Assembly (NCBI GenBank): GCA_947458275.1
Contig: CANGYR010000006.1
Location: 1-64,000 of the forward strand
DNA from: Chitinophagaceae bacterium
GTDB taxonomy: Bacteria; Bacteroidota; Bacteroidia; Chitinophagales; Chitinophagaceae
Length of the DNA: 64,000 nt
Direction: 5' to 3'
The notes under the pieces are model-generated. The model had not been told where the DNA came from and ran no database searches. It saw nothing but the letters and a program-made list of their open reading frames with translations. The translations under genes were made by a program, and so were the position numbers. Shown here in pieces: positions 8,436 through 17,107 of this stretch (positions within the stretch are counted from its first letter, which is position 1; each line of letters begins with the position of its first letter).

Positions 8436-8924
8436 TTATTTATTCAATTTAGAAATCATCCCTTGAACTTGCTCTTCCAGGTCTTTTTTATATTGCTTTA
8501 ATTTATCAGCAAGTGCGCTGTCGGAGGTGGCCAATATTTGTGCTGCTAAAATACCCGCATTTTTTGCGCCATTCAGTGCAACAGTTGCTACCGGAACTCC
8601 TGTGGGCATCTGAAGGATAGAGAGGACAGAGTCCCAGCCGTCTATCGAATTGGACGATTTCACAGGTACGCCTATAACCGGTAAATGTGTGTAAGATGCT
8701 ACCATCCCAGGTAAATGTGCCGCTCCTCCCGCTCCGGCAATAATCACGCGAATGCCTCTGTCCGCCGCCTGGGTAGCGTAGTCTGACATCCTTTTGGGCG
8801 TCCTGTGCGCAGACACAATGGTCAATTCATATTCCACACCGAATTGCTTCAGCATATCCGCAGCGCCTTGCATAACCGGGAGGTCACTGTCGCTTCCCAT
8901 GATGATACCGACTTGTAATGCCAT
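8436..8924 (-). CDS. purE: N5-carboxyaminoimidazole ribonucleotide mutase
   Basis: Moves the carboxylate of N5-CAIR to carbon 4, giving CAIR in purine synthesis; it works with PurK, encoded next door. The 162-residue protein has the phosphate-binding motif GSDSDLP (near residue 9), the SAHRTP catalytic histidine loop (near 39) and GAGGAAHLPG (near 69), all diagnostic of class I PurE. I start it at MALQVGIIMGSDSD (8924). A longer open frame reaches 9080, but its extra 52 residues come from repeat DNA and are low-complexity. PurK ends 159 bases upstream with a repeat copy between, an unusual spacing for this pair. Confidence 0.96.
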   Translation of the reverse strand: MALQVGIIMGSDSDLPVMQGAADMLKQFGVEYELTIVSAHRTPKRMSDYATQAADRGIRVIIAGAGGAAHLPGMVASYTHLPVIGVPVKSSNSIDGWDSVLSILQMPTGVPVATVALNGAKNAGILAAQILATSDSALADKLKQYKKDLEEQVQGMISKLNK

Positions 8925-8935
8925 TTTTTTTATAA

Positions 8936-9105
8936 GTTTAAGAGGTTGAAGAGGTTGAAGAAGTTTAAAAGTTTCAATAGGTTTAAGAGGTTCAAAAGGT
9001 TCAAAAAGTTCAAAAGGTTGATGGTAACTCCAAACCCCAAACACCAAACACCAAACCCCAAACGCGCGCAGCGCAACCAAACGCTAAACGTTTATCGCGC
9101 GAAGC
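8936..9105. repeat. Dispersed GGTTCAAAAGG / CCAAACCCCAAAC repeat, copy 2
   Basis: Begins with GAGGTTGAA units, then GGTTCAAAA units, GGTTGATGGTAACTCC and CCAAACACC units, and ends with GCGCGCAGCGC and GCGCGAAGCG hairpin-like blocks. It lies between purK and purE, and its right edge runs into the last codons of purK (stop at 9084). Confidence 0.85.
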
Positions 9106-10208
9106 GTGTGTCTGATCTGATTCGCCTTATGCAACAACTCCTGCTTCTCATTGCTCAATATCGTCACATGTCCCATCTTTCTGCCGGGTTTGGTTTCTTT
9201 TTTTCCGTAAATATGAACAAATACATTGTCCATTGCCAGTACTTTATCCAGCCCCTCATATTTGACATCTCCCTTGTGACTTTCTTCTCCCACCAAATTA
9301 ACCAGTGCTGAAGAAAGAATCGGTTCGGTGTTTCCCAGCGGATAATCCAGCATAATCCTCCACAACATATCAAACTGGCTGGAATAATTTCCCTCGATTG
9401 TATTATGACCGCTATTGTGCACTCTCGGTGCGATTTCGTTTACAAAAACATTATCCTCCGCATCGCTAAACATCTCCACAGCAAAGATACCCGGACTATT
9501 TAATTTTTTCACCACATTTAAAGCAATTGCTTCAGCTTTCCACAAAACTTTCTCCGGGATATCTGCCGGGCTTATCTGGTAGCTGAGCAAATTGAGGTCA
9601 TTATCAAAAACCATGTCCACCGGAGGGTAGAGCGTCGTTTCTTGGGTATTGCTAACGGCCACAATGATGGATATCTCTTGTTTAATGCGGATTTTTTTCT
9701 CCAGTACGGCAGGGGCATCAAATCCTTTTTCAGCATCTTCTATCGTGTTGATGATTTGTACTCCTTTGCCGTCATAACCGCCGCTAGCCAGTTTGTGAAC
9801 GCAAGGAAGAAAGGAAGCGTTCGATTTTATATCATCAATCTTTTCCGTAATGATAAATTCACTTGTAGGAATCTGATGTTGCCGGTAGAATTCTTTCTGT
9901 GCAATTTTATTTTGAATAATTTTAAGCGTCTGAACACAAGGATAGATTTTTACACCCTCAGACTCCAGTTTATCCAGTGCAGCAGCATTCACATTTTCAA
10001 TTTCGATGGTTATGGCATCCAGATTTTTACCGAAACGGTAAACGTCATCATAATCTGTGATGTTACCTTTGGTGAAATGATGGCACAAATGAGCTGCAGG
10101 AGCTTCACTGTCATTTTCCATGAGAAAGGTTTCAACAGGGTAATTGGCAGCTGCCTGAAGAAGCATCCGCCCCAGTTGCCCGCCTCCTAAAATTCCAATC
10201 TTTTTCAT
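9084..10208 (-). CDS. purK: N5-carboxyaminoimidazole ribonucleotide synthase
   Basis: An ATP-grasp enzyme joining bicarbonate to aminoimidazole ribonucleotide to give N5-CAIR. The 374 residues show the N-terminal GGGQLGRM motif (8-15), the ATP-grasp core (KLASGGYDGKG, near residues 139-149) and the metal-binding EIAPRVHNSGH (near 259-269) that marks PurK. A perfect TATCTTTG element lies 18 bases upstream of the start. The last residues (TLRAINV) are encoded by sequence shared with the adjacent repeat, so the repeat seems to have inserted at, or spread into, the 3' end of the gene. Confidence 0.96.
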   Translation of the reverse strand: MKKIGILGGGQLGRMLLQAAANYPVETFLMENDSEAPAAHLCHHFTKGNITDYDDVYRFGKNLDAITIEIENVNAAALDKLESEGVKIYPCVQTLKIIQNKIAQKEFYRQHQIPTSEFIITEKIDDIKSNASFLPCVHKLASGGYDGKGVQIINTIEDAEKGFDAPAVLEKKIRIKQEISIIVAVSNTQETTLYPPVDMVFDNDLNLLSYQISPADIPEKVLWKAEAIALNVVKKLNSPGIFAVEMFSDAEDNVFVNEIAPRVHNSGHNTIEGNYSSQFDMLWRIMLDYPLGNTEPILSSALVNLVGEESHKGDVKYEGLDKVLAMDNVFVHIYGKKETKPGRKMGHVTILSNEKQELLHKANQIRHTLRAINV

Positions 10209-10225
10209 TGAGTCGATTTCGCCGG

Positions 10226-10233
10226 CAAAGATA
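10226..10233 (-). promoter_or_regulatory. -7 element for purK(E)
   Basis: The minus strand reads TATCTTTG, an exact TAnnTTTG match 18 bases before the ATG. No -33 match at standard spacing. Confidence 0.45.
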
Positions 10234-10343
10234 AATCAAGGAGTCGGGATTTCTTTTTTATTCCTCAGAATCGATATAAATATGATGAATTGTTAAAAAA
10301 GTATGGCCGATTTGTTTCGCTTTTATGTTCCTATCAATTTTAT

Positions 10344-10351
10344 TAACTTTG
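10344..10351 (+). promoter_or_regulatory. -7 element upstream of hppD
   Basis: TAACTTTG, an exact consensus match. The predicted start is about 10357, two bases before the candidate leader ORF and about 165 bases before hppD. Confidence 0.45.
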
Positions 10352-10358
10352 AGCAACT

Positions 10359-10448
10359 ATGCAGCCTGACTATCCACATAAAGTTTTCGGGGATAAAAGA
10401 GTAAATTATACAATGCTGATGATCGCACTGGCTATGGATTCGGAATGA
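10359..10448 (+). CDS. Candidate 29-residue leader peptide upstream of hppD
   Basis: ATG to TGA encodes MQPDYPHKVFGDKRVNYTML and nine more residues. It starts almost at the predicted transcription start, so it could be translated without a leader. No family is recognised and it is not in frame with hppD. It could be a gene remnant, a regulatory uORF or chance. Confidence 0.2.
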   Translation: MQPDYPHKVFGDKRVNYTMLMIALAMDSE

Positions 10449-10522
10449 TATGCAGTTTAAGGGAAAGTTATCTTACTTCCTTATTTATTATTTCTTATTA
10501 ATTATTCATTATTCTCAATCTC

Positions 10523-11656
10523 ATGTCAACTACAACAATAGCAACAAAAAACACTTCCACTGCAACAGCAGATTTCTTACCTCTCAACGGGACAGACTAT
10601 ATCGAATTTTACGTGGGCAATGCCAAACAAGCCGCTCATTTTTACAAAACTGCTTTTGGCTTTCAATCACTGGCTTATGCCGGCCCTGAAACCGGTATGA
10701 TGGATAAGGTGAGTTATGTGATTCGTCAGAACAAACTGACTTTTGTGCTCACCACACCTTTGAAAACAAACAATGAAATAGCTGATCATATTTACAAACA
10801 TGGCGACGGCGTGAAGGTGCTTGCTTTGATGGTGGATGATGCCACTGATGCATGGAAACAGACTATAGCAAGGGGAGGAAAAAGTTATAAGGAGCCAACT
10901 GCTTTGAAAGATGAAAATGGCGAGGTAATCCTCAGCGGCATTCATACATACGGAGATACAGTCCATATTTTTGTTGAGCGCAAAAATTACAAGGGTGTAT
11001 TTATACCGGGTTTTAAAAAATGGGAAAGCAATTACAATCCCACAAGCACCGGTTTACTATATGTAGACCATTGCGTGGGTAATGTTGACTGGAATCAAAT
11101 GGACCCATGGGTAAAATTTTATGAAGAGGTACTGGGCTTCAAAAACATTCTTTCTTTTGATGATAAAGATATTTCTACCGAGTACTCTGCTTTGATGAGT
11201 AAAGTGATGAGTAACGGTAACGGTTACGTGAAATTTCCTATCAATGAACCTGCGGAAGGGAAGAAGAAAAGTCAGGTGGAAGAATACCTTGATTTTTATC
11301 AGGGTGAAGGCGTACAACATGTGGCGATAGCTACTGCCAATATAGTGGAGACGGTAGCCGAGTTACAGAAACGTGGCGTAGAGTTTTTGAAAGTACCTCA
11401 ATCATATTATGATACGGTGTTGGACAGAGTGGGGCAAATAGAGGAAGAGTTATCTCCATTGCGTGAGCTGGGTATTCTGATTGACAGAGATGATGAAGGA
11501 TATTTGTTGCAAATATTCAGCAAGCCGGTAGAAGACAGACCTACTTTGTTTTTTGAAATCATTCAGCGCAAAGGCGCCCAAAGTTTCGGCAAAGGAAATT
11601 TCAAAGCGTTGTTTGAAGCTTTGGAAAGAGAACAGGCAGCCAGGGGAAACCTATAA
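10523..11656 (+). CDS. hppD: 4-hydroxyphenylpyruvate dioxygenase
   Basis: Converts 4-hydroxyphenylpyruvate to homogentisate in tyrosine degradation, using non-haem iron and oxygen in the cytoplasm. The 377 residues form two vicinal-oxygen-chelate halves. The iron ligands are His183 (VDHCVGN), His266 (VQHVAIAT) and Glu345 (FFEIIQRKG), and the C-terminal SFGKGNFKALFEALEREQ helix covers the active site. Length and motifs match bacterial HPPD. No other homogentisate-pathway gene is next to it here; downstream is a repeat block. The start MSTTTIATKN is the first ATG in frame after the leader. Confidence 0.96.
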   Translation: MSTTTIATKNTSTATADFLPLNGTDYIEFYVGNAKQAAHFYKTAFGFQSLAYAGPETGMMDKVSYVIRQNKLTFVLTTPLKTNNEIADHIYKHGDGVKVLALMVDDATDAWKQTIARGGKSYKEPTALKDENGEVILSGIHTYGDTVHIFVERKNYKGVFIPGFKKWESNYNPTSTGLLYVDHCVGNVDWNQMDPWVKFYEEVLGFKNILSFDDKDISTEYSALMSKVMSNGNGYVKFPINEPAEGKKKSQVEEYLDFYQGEGVQHVAIATANIVETVAELQKRGVEFLKVPQSYYDTVLDRVGQIEEELSPLRELGILIDRDDEGYLLQIFSKPVEDRPTLFFEIIQRKGAQSFGKGNFKALFEALEREQAARGNL

Positions 11657-11826
11657 CGTTTAAAAGTTTAGGTGTTTAGAGGTTTAATGTTTGGTTGCGC
11701 GATGCGCGTTTGGTGTTTGGGTTACCGCTTTGCGGTGTTTGGGGTTTGGGGTTTGGAGTTGCCATCAACCTGTTGAACCTCTTGAACCACTTGAACCTCT
11801 TCAACCTCTTCAACCTCTTGAACTTT
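11657..11826. repeat. Dispersed repeat, copy 3 (inverted orientation)
   Basis: Reads as the reverse complement of copies 1 and 2: GCGCGATGCGC hairpin first, then GTTTGGGG units, GCCATCAACC and finally (CTTGAACCT / CTTCAACCT)n. It also contains ACCGCTTTGCGGT, another short hairpin. Confidence 0.85.
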
Positions 11827-11846
11827 AATTACATACCAATACAATT

Positions 11847-12593
11847 ATGAAATCAATCACTTTTATTGCCTTGCTGGCATTGTCGTTTACTTCCCGTGCG
11901 CAAAATTTATCCAGTGTCGGGAAGTATTCTTATAAGTATGCCGGTCAGCTGGCCAGGGTGGAGGATTCATTGAAGAAACAATTTCAGCAAAACAAGCTCT
12001 CATGGCCACCTCAATCTATTTACATAAGGTCATTCAAATTCGATCGCGAACTTGAAGTCTGGATAAAAGACTCTGCCACTACTGTTTTTAAGTTGTTTAA
12101 AACTTACAAAGTGTGTATGCAAAGCGGCACAACAGGACCCAAACGAATGGAGGGCGATTATCAGGTGCCGGAAGGTTTTTATCACATCAATGATTTCAAT
12201 CCCAACAGCAACTATCATCTCTCTTTGGGATTAAGCTATCCCAATGCTTCCGACAGATTATTGAGCGATTCTCTGAGACCTGGCAGTGCTATATACATTC
12301 ATGGCAACTGCGTTTCAACAGGTTGTATTGCCATCAATGATATTCAAATAGAAGAGTTATTTGTACTGTCATCCAATGCAAAAAGTATGGGACAGGAATT
12401 CATACCGGTACATGTGTTCCCGGCCAGATACAGCAATAAGACATCAATGGAATACCTTTCCAATGCAATAAAAAAGAACATTTATCTGCAAAATTTCAAT
12501 AAGAACATCAGGCAGATGTATGATTATTTTGAGACAAAAAAACAACTCCCCATTATACTGGTAAACAGAAAAGGGGAGTATGTGTTCAATTAA
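11847..12593 (+). CDS. L,D-transpeptidase (YkuD/YafK-like) family protein
   Basis: A 248-residue secreted protein (signal peptide ending SRAQ, residue 19). The YkuD catalytic motif is clear: His152 and Cys160 in IHGNCVSTGCIAI, with the product-like segment GDYQVPEGFYHI ahead of it. Members form 3-3 cross-links in peptidoglycan or anchor proteins to it; the YafK subgroup can instead cut such links. The substrate is not evident. A 70-residue helical C-terminal extension follows the catalytic domain. It converges with lysC, leaving only one base between the stop codons. Confidence 0.85.
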   Translation: MKSITFIALLALSFTSRAQNLSSVGKYSYKYAGQLARVEDSLKKQFQQNKLSWPPQSIYIRSFKFDRELEVWIKDSATTVFKLFKTYKVCMQSGTTGPKRMEGDYQVPEGFYHINDFNPNSNYHLSLGLSYPNASDRLLSDSLRPGSAIYIHGNCVSTGCIAINDIQIEELFVLSSNAKSMGQEFIPVHVFPARYSNKTSMEYLSNAIKKNIYLQNFNKNIRQMYDYFETKKQLPIILVNRKGEYVFN

Positions 12594-12594
12594 A

Positions 12595-13866
12595 TTATCT
12601 TACCACCATCTGAGTGGTTTCAGTTGTTTTTTGTTCAAGTACAACCAGTTTGTTTTTGGAAAGCTTTTCCAGCGTTTCTTCGTTGTAGTGTCTGATGGTA
12701 AGCAGTATCAGTCCTTTTTCAACCGTTACATCAAAAATCTCTGATGCCACTGCCGCCAGTTTGTCGATTTTTTCTGCATGGTCATCAAAGCAACACAATA
12801 ATGAGATGGCGGTATTTTGAGAAAGATTCGGTTTGATTTTTACGTCTTTAAACAATTCATGCAATTGATGAATCGGGCGGTCTTCCATAAACGAAAAATC
12901 TTTCGTTTTGAATTGAATGATTACCTGTTTTTCTTTGTTGACGATGATAGGAGGAAGGTTTTTGTTCGTCTCCTTGCTGATGACTGTGCCCGGCAAAGAA
13001 GGGTCTAGAAAGCTCTTTACATAAAGTGGTATGTTTTTATTTTGAAGAGGCTTAATTGTCTTGGGGTGAATTACCTGTGCACCATAATAAGCCATTTCAA
13101 TAACTTCAGTAAAGCTTAGAGAGGCGATGATAGATGCATCAGGATATTTTTTTGGATCTGCGCTCATTACAGCATCCACATCTTTCCAGATGGTTACGGA
13201 ATCTCCGTTCATCAGATTGGCAAAAATCGCTGCAGTATAATCACTTCCTTCTCTTCCCAGTGTAACACTTTCATTCTCATCTGTGGAGCCGATAAAGCCC
13301 TGGGTGATGATGACATCATAGTCTTTATACAATGGAGCAACTTTCTCTTCCATTTGCTTGCCGGTGAACTCCCAGTCGATGGCCGCATCTCTGAAATTAT
13401 CATCAGTACGGATGATGTCTCTTGCATCCAGCCATTTTACTTTTAATTTCTGCTCCTGCAGATAATGGGCTATGATAGCGGTGCTGAGTAACTCTCCGCA
13501 ACAAACAATCTGATCATAATAATAATCGTAGTTTCTTACGGGCTTATCATGCAACAACCATTCAATTTCAGTAAAAAATTCTTTGAGTTGCGCTTCTGCA
13601 GCTTGCCATTGAGTGACAGTAAGATATTTGAGTGTGTTTAAATGACTTTCTTTCAGTTGAGAAAAAACATCCAATGCTTCTTCTTTCTTTCCTGCATAAT
13701 ATAATTCAGCAACCTTTTCTAAAGCATTGGTGGTTTTGCCCATTGCGGAAATAACTACCAGTAATTTTTCATCTTTAGCATGGCTTATGATGTTGCCGGT
13801 GTTTTTGATTCTTTCTACACTGTTGATGCTGGCGCCGCCAAATTTGTAAATCTTCATTTTACTCAA
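12595..13866 (-). CDS. lysC: Aspartate kinase
   Basis: Phosphorylates aspartate, committing it to lysine, threonine, methionine and diaminopimelate. The 423 residues have the amino-acid-kinase N-terminus KFGGAS (usually KFGGTS), the TLGREGSDYTAA substrate loop (near residues 201-212) and a C-terminal regulatory part of about 120 residues (from about 300) with ACT-like strands, shorter than the two full ACT domains of classic enzymes. Feedback control may differ. It is not fused to homoserine dehydrogenase. MSKMKIYKFGG offers two starts three codons apart. Its promoter overlaps the divergent fbp promoter. Confidence 0.93.
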   Translation of the reverse strand: MSKMKIYKFGGASINSVERIKNTGNIISHAKDEKLLVVISAMGKTTNALEKVAELYYAGKKEEALDVFSQLKESHLNTLKYLTVTQWQAAEAQLKEFFTEIEWLLHDKPVRNYDYYYDQIVCCGELLSTAIIAHYLQEQKLKVKWLDARDIIRTDDNFRDAAIDWEFTGKQMEEKVAPLYKDYDVIITQGFIGSTDENESVTLGREGSDYTAAIFANLMNGDSVTIWKDVDAVMSADPKKYPDASIIASLSFTEVIEMAYYGAQVIHPKTIKPLQNKNIPLYVKSFLDPSLPGTVISKETNKNLPPIIVNKEKQVIIQFKTKDFSFMEDRPIHQLHELFKDVKIKPNLSQNTAISLLCCFDDHAEKIDKLAAVASEIFDVTVEKGLILLTIRHYNEETLEKLSKNKLVVLEQKTTETTQMVVR

Positions 13867-13914
13867 TCTTTTTTTTGGTTAATAACTTAGATTTTTTGTA
13901 ATAATTCATCGCAA

Positions 13915-13946
13915 TTTGTACAACCAAAAAATATACTATACCTTAG
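13915..13946 (+). promoter_or_regulatory. Promoter for fbp
   Basis: TTTG (13915-13918), a 20-base spacer, then TACCTTAG (13939-13946). The same -7 variant precedes the NuiA-like gene at 35228. Predicted 5' leader about 41 bases. Confidence 0.45.
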
Positions 13947-13957
13947 TTTTACGATTG

Positions 13958-13965
13958 CAAAAATA
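13958..13965 (-). promoter_or_regulatory. -7 element for lysC
   Basis: The minus strand reads TATTTTTG, an exact TAnnTTTG match about 92 bases before the lysC ATG, back-to-back with the fbp promoter. Confidence 0.35.
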
Positions 13966-13993
13966 ACTTCGTTTTACCTAAATCGAAAATTTA

Positions 13994-14998
13994 ATGAGAA
14001 TTAACAGAAAAATTCAAACGCTTGATGAATTTACAATTCAACAGATGCGAGACTTCCCCAATGCCACGGGGGAATTATCAGGATTATTGAGAGATATAGG
14101 ATTGGCAGCCAAGAGGGTACATGTGGAGGTAAACAAAGCAGGATTGGTGGATATTCTGGGCGATGCCGGAACCATGAATGTGCAGGGAGAGGATGTGAAA
14201 AAGCTGGATATTTTCGCCAACAACCAGTTTATGGGAGTATTACGACATGGAATTAGCTGTGCGGGAATCGGAAGTGAAGAACTGGATGATATTGTTGTAT
14301 TTGACGATGAAGTCAGCAATAACTCGAAATATGTATGTTTATTCGATCCTTTGGATGGCAGCAGCAACATAGATGTGAATGTTTCTATCGGCACTATTTT
14401 TAGTGTATTCAGAAGGGTGAGTGAGTTGGGTAAGCCTGCCACGAAGGCCGATTTTTTACAAGCCGGGATTAAACAGGTTGCTGCCGGTTATGTAATATAC
14501 GGATCGTCCACTATGCTGGTATATGCTACCAGAAGAGGAGCCAACGGATTTACATTGGATCAGTCTATTGGTGAGTTTACTTTGAGTCATACTGATATCA
14601 AATGTCCGGAAACAGGAAAAATGTATTCGGTGAATCACGGAAACTTTTTTCAGTATGAAGAAAATGTGAAGAAGTATATTACCGCTTGTCAGAAAAAAAA
14701 TAAATCTAACGGGGGGCCATACACGCAGAGATATATCGGAAGCATGGTGGCGGACGTGCACAGGAATCTGATTAAGGGCGGTATATTTATGTATCCCGGA
14801 ACAACTGATAGGCCAAAAGGGAAATTGCGTTTGTTGTACGAATGTAATCCCTTCGCTTTTATCATTGAAGTTGCCGGAGGTAAAGCTACAGATGGCAATG
14901 GCAGGATACTTGATATTCAACCAACAGAAATACACCAGCGAACACCTTTCTTTATCGGAAGTCGTTTGATGATGGAAGAGCTGGAGGCAACCGAGTAA
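13994..14998 (+). CDS. fbp: Fructose-1,6-bisphosphatase, class I
   Basis: Removes the 1-phosphate of fructose 1,6-bisphosphate, the controlled step of gluconeogenesis. The 334-residue protein carries the metal and phosphate motif [12 protein letters not shown] (near residues 116-127), [13 protein letters not shown] (near 246) and the C-terminal [19 protein letters not shown] active-site segment. Length is normal for class I. An ABC ATPase gene follows after 9 bases in the same direction, so the two are probably cotranscribed, although no functional link is known. Confidence 0.97.
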   Translation: MRINRKIQTLDEFTIQQMRDFPNATGELSGLLRDIGLAAKRVHVEVNKAGLVDILGDAGTMNVQGEDVKKLDIFANNQFMGVLRHGISCAGIGSEELDDIVVFDDEVSNNSKYVCLFDPLDGSSNIDVNVSIGTIFSVFRRVSELGKPATKADFLQAGIKQVAAGYVIYGSSTMLVYATRRGANGFTLDQSIGEFTLSHTDIKCPETGKMYSVNHGNFFQYEENVKKYITACQKKNKSNGGPYTQRYIGSMVADVHRNLIKGGIFMYPGTTDRPKGKLRLLYECNPFAFIIEVAGGKATDGNGRILDIQPTEIHQRTPFFIGSRLMMEELEATE

Positions 14999-15007
14999 AA
15001 AACAAAC

Positions 15008-15769
15008 ATGCAAAAACCAATCATAGAAGTAAAGGATCTCGTAAAAAGTTATGACAATTTCAATGCTGTAAAGTCTATTTCTTTTAATGTTTACCAAGGA
15101 GAGATTTTCGGTCTGCTTGGTCCCAATGGTGCCGGCAAATCAACTACGCTGGAAGTAATAGAAACACTCAGGGAAAAGACATCCGGCACGGTAATCGTTG
15201 ACGGCATTGATTTGGATGAAAATCCCGGAGCCATCAAAAAAATCATCGGCGTTCAATTGCAGTCATCTGGTTTTTATCCGGGGTTGAATTTGTTGGAACT
15301 GATAAAATTATTTGCGGGACTGTACAACAAGACAGTTGATCCGTTTGAATTGCTGAAAAAAGTAAATCTGGTTGACAAGGCAAAAAGCAAAAGCAAGGAA
15401 TTGAGTGGTGGGCAGCGTCAGCGCTTCTCCATAGCAACCACACTCATCAACCAACCGAAAATAATATTTCTGGATGAGCCAACGACCGGACTGGATCCGC
15501 AGGCAAGAAGAAATCTCTGGGATTTAATCAGGGAGATTCGTGACAACGGGACTACGGTCATCATCACCACGCATTATATGGACGAAGCCGAGCAGCTGTG
15601 CGACCGCATCGCCATCATGGATGAAGGGAAAATCATCAAACTGGACTCTCCCGATAAAATGATAGACGAGCTGGTGGCCGGAGGGTTTGAGCGCCCCAAA
15701 CAGGTAAAAGCTGCCAATTTGGAGGATGTTTTCATACATTTAACCGGCAAAGAGATGAGGGATGAATAA
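15008..15769 (+). CDS. ABC transporter ATP-binding protein without adjacent permease
   Basis: A 253-residue nucleotide-binding subunit: Walker A GPNGAGKST (38-46), signature LSGGQ (135-139), Walker B IIFLDE (155-160), then TTHYMDEAEQ with the switch histidine. The DEPTTGLDP and GPNGAGKSTT style is that of ABC-2 exporters (drug, polysaccharide or gliding-type systems), whose ATPase works with a membrane protein. No permease lies on either side, so the partner must be elsewhere or lost. It shares a probable transcript with fbp. Confidence 0.92.
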   Translation: MQKPIIEVKDLVKSYDNFNAVKSISFNVYQGEIFGLLGPNGAGKSTTLEVIETLREKTSGTVIVDGIDLDENPGAIKKIIGVQLQSSGFYPGLNLLELIKLFAGLYNKTVDPFELLKKVNLVDKAKSKSKELSGGQRQRFSIATTLINQPKIIFLDEPTTGLDPQARRNLWDLIREIRDNGTTVIITTHYMDEAEQLCDRIAIMDEGKIIKLDSPDKMIDELVAGGFERPKQVKAANLEDVFIHLTGKEMRDE

Positions 15770-15815
15770 TCTTCCGTTTCTTTGCATTTTATTTCAACAT
15801 CACAAAACTTAATAA

Positions 15816-16544
15816 ATGAAGAAAATTGTCTTTTGCCTTTTGGCAATATCTCTGCAGCAATTAAGTATTGCTCAGGTAAAGAAATCACCCGCTCCTAAAT
15901 CTAAAACAGCTGCAACTGATGTTGTATTGAAAAACGCTGTCGACAGCTTCAGCTATGCGGCTGGACTTAGCATAGCAGGAAGCATGCAGCAGCAAGGTAT
16001 TGATAATATTAATTCAGCAATCTTATCAAAAGCTTTGGATGATGTTTTAAAAAAGAAACCACAATTGTTAACTCAAGAACAAGCAACAATGACATTGCAG
16101 CAAAAATTACAGGAGTACGCGAAAAAGAAAAATGAGGCACAAAAAGCAAAAGCTGAAACATTTTTTGCTGAAAATAAAAAAAGAAAAGAAGTCACTGCAT
16201 TGCCCAATGGACTTCAGTATGAGGTGTTGAAATCCGGCGCAGCCGGCGGTATCAAACCTGCTCCGGTAGATACTGTAGTGGTTGATTATGTAGGTACACT
16301 GATTGATGGAACTGAATTTGATAATTCCATCAAACGCGGAGAACCTGCTGAATTTCCGCTGAATGGCGTAATTAAAGGCTGGACAGAAATACTGCAGTTG
16401 ATGACTAAAGGCGACAAATGGAAAGTTTATATACCAAGTGAACTAGGCTATGGCGAGCGTGGAGCCGGCGGTTCTATTCCACCAAACTCAACTTTGATTT
16501 TCGAAATCAATCTGATTGATATCAAACCCGCTACCAAACCGTAA
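15816..16544 (+). CDS. FKBP-type peptidyl-prolyl cis-trans isomerase, secreted
   Basis: A 242-residue envelope protein: signal peptide (ending SIAQ near residue 20), an N-terminal helical dimerisation region (about 40-125) like FkpA/Mip, then an FKBP domain (about 130-240) with VVDYVGTLIDGTEFD, the usual VIKGWTEIL and IPSELGYGERGAGG motifs. It should catalyse proline isomerisation and act as a chaperone for exported proteins. The stop codon overlaps the start of the DinB-like gene by one base (TAATG), indicating translational coupling. Confidence 0.93.
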   Translation: MKKIVFCLLAISLQQLSIAQVKKSPAPKSKTAATDVVLKNAVDSFSYAAGLSIAGSMQQQGIDNINSAILSKALDDVLKKKPQLLTQEQATMTLQQKLQEYAKKKNEAQKAKAETFFAENKKRKEVTALPNGLQYEVLKSGAAGGIKPAPVDTVVVDYVGTLIDGTEFDNSIKRGEPAEFPLNGVIKGWTEILQLMTKGDKWKVYIPSELGYGERGAGGSIPPNSTLIFEINLIDIKPATKP

Positions 16545-17074
16545 TGGAAGACGCCATTTATCCGATTGGTAAATATATTGAGCAGCCTTTTTCTGATGAG
16601 TTATTAAAGGAATGGCTGCTTGATATACAATATCTCCCTCAGTATATTGAAAATGCGCTCATTAATTTAGATGAGCATCAGATAGATACTACTTACAGAG
16701 AAGGAGGTTGGACCATCAGACAAGTGGTTCATCATGTGGCAGATAGTCATATGAATGCTTACATCAGATTCAAGCTGGGATTATCCGAAGAAAATCCTTC
16801 CATAAAACCTTACGATCAGGATGTCTGGGCTGAAATGCCTGACACGAAAAATCTACCGGTTAATATATCAGTCACATTGTTATTTGCCCTGCATCGAAGA
16901 TGGACGGAGCTGCTAAATAATATGCAGCCAAATGAATGGGAGAGGACTTTGTTTCATCCGGAATATAAAAAAACAATGACGTTGTGGTATGTATTAGGAT
17001 TGTACTCATGGCATTCCAGACATCATGTAGCGCAGATTACTGCTCTTCGTAAAAGAATGGGCTGGAAGAACTAA
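16544..17074 (+). CDS. DinB/YfiT-family putative metal-dependent hydrolase or thiol transferase
   Basis: A 176-residue four-helix protein of the DinB superfamily, closest in motif layout to YfiT (bacillithiol S-transferase). Three metal-binding histidines are visible in QVVHHVADSH (near residue 65) and SWHSRHHVAQI (near 160). In Bacillus the family conjugates bacillithiol; in this phylum the thiol substrate is not settled, so the exact reaction is inferred. Start overlaps the FKBP stop by one base, and the NUDIX gene follows 33 bases later. Confidence 0.85.
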   Translation: MEDAIYPIGKYIEQPFSDELLKEWLLDIQYLPQYIENALINLDEHQIDTTYREGGWTIRQVVHHVADSHMNAYIRFKLGLSEENPSIKPYDQDVWAEMPDTKNLPVNISVTLLFALHRRWTELLNNMQPNEWERTLFHPEYKKTMTLWYVLGLYSWHSRHHVAQITALRKRMGWKN

Positions 17075-17107
17075 CTTGTTCAATCATTTATTCTGAATAA
17101 AAATTCT

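Larger units (their letters stand above)
10209..10522. other. 314-base divergent region between purK and hppD
   Basis: Contains the purK -7 element, an exact -7 element facing hppD, a 29-codon candidate leader ORF and a T-rich tract (10486-10519) much like one at 23138-23170. No other gene is seen. Confidence 0.6.

Noticed and set aside
8925-9080. N-terminal extension of purE by 52 residues
   Set aside because: The extra residues are low-complexity and read from repeat DNA; the PurE family starts at MALQVGIIMGSDSD (8924).
8946-9311. 121-codon plus-strand ORF
   Set aside because: Begins in repeat DNA (Arg/Lys/Phe-rich) and continues antisense to purK.
13867-13993. Lysine riboswitch or T-box before lysC
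   Set aside because: The spacer is too short and AT-rich, with no conserved elements.
14456-15097. 213-codon antisense ORF over fbp
   Set aside because: Shadow of a well-supported gene, with no family motif.
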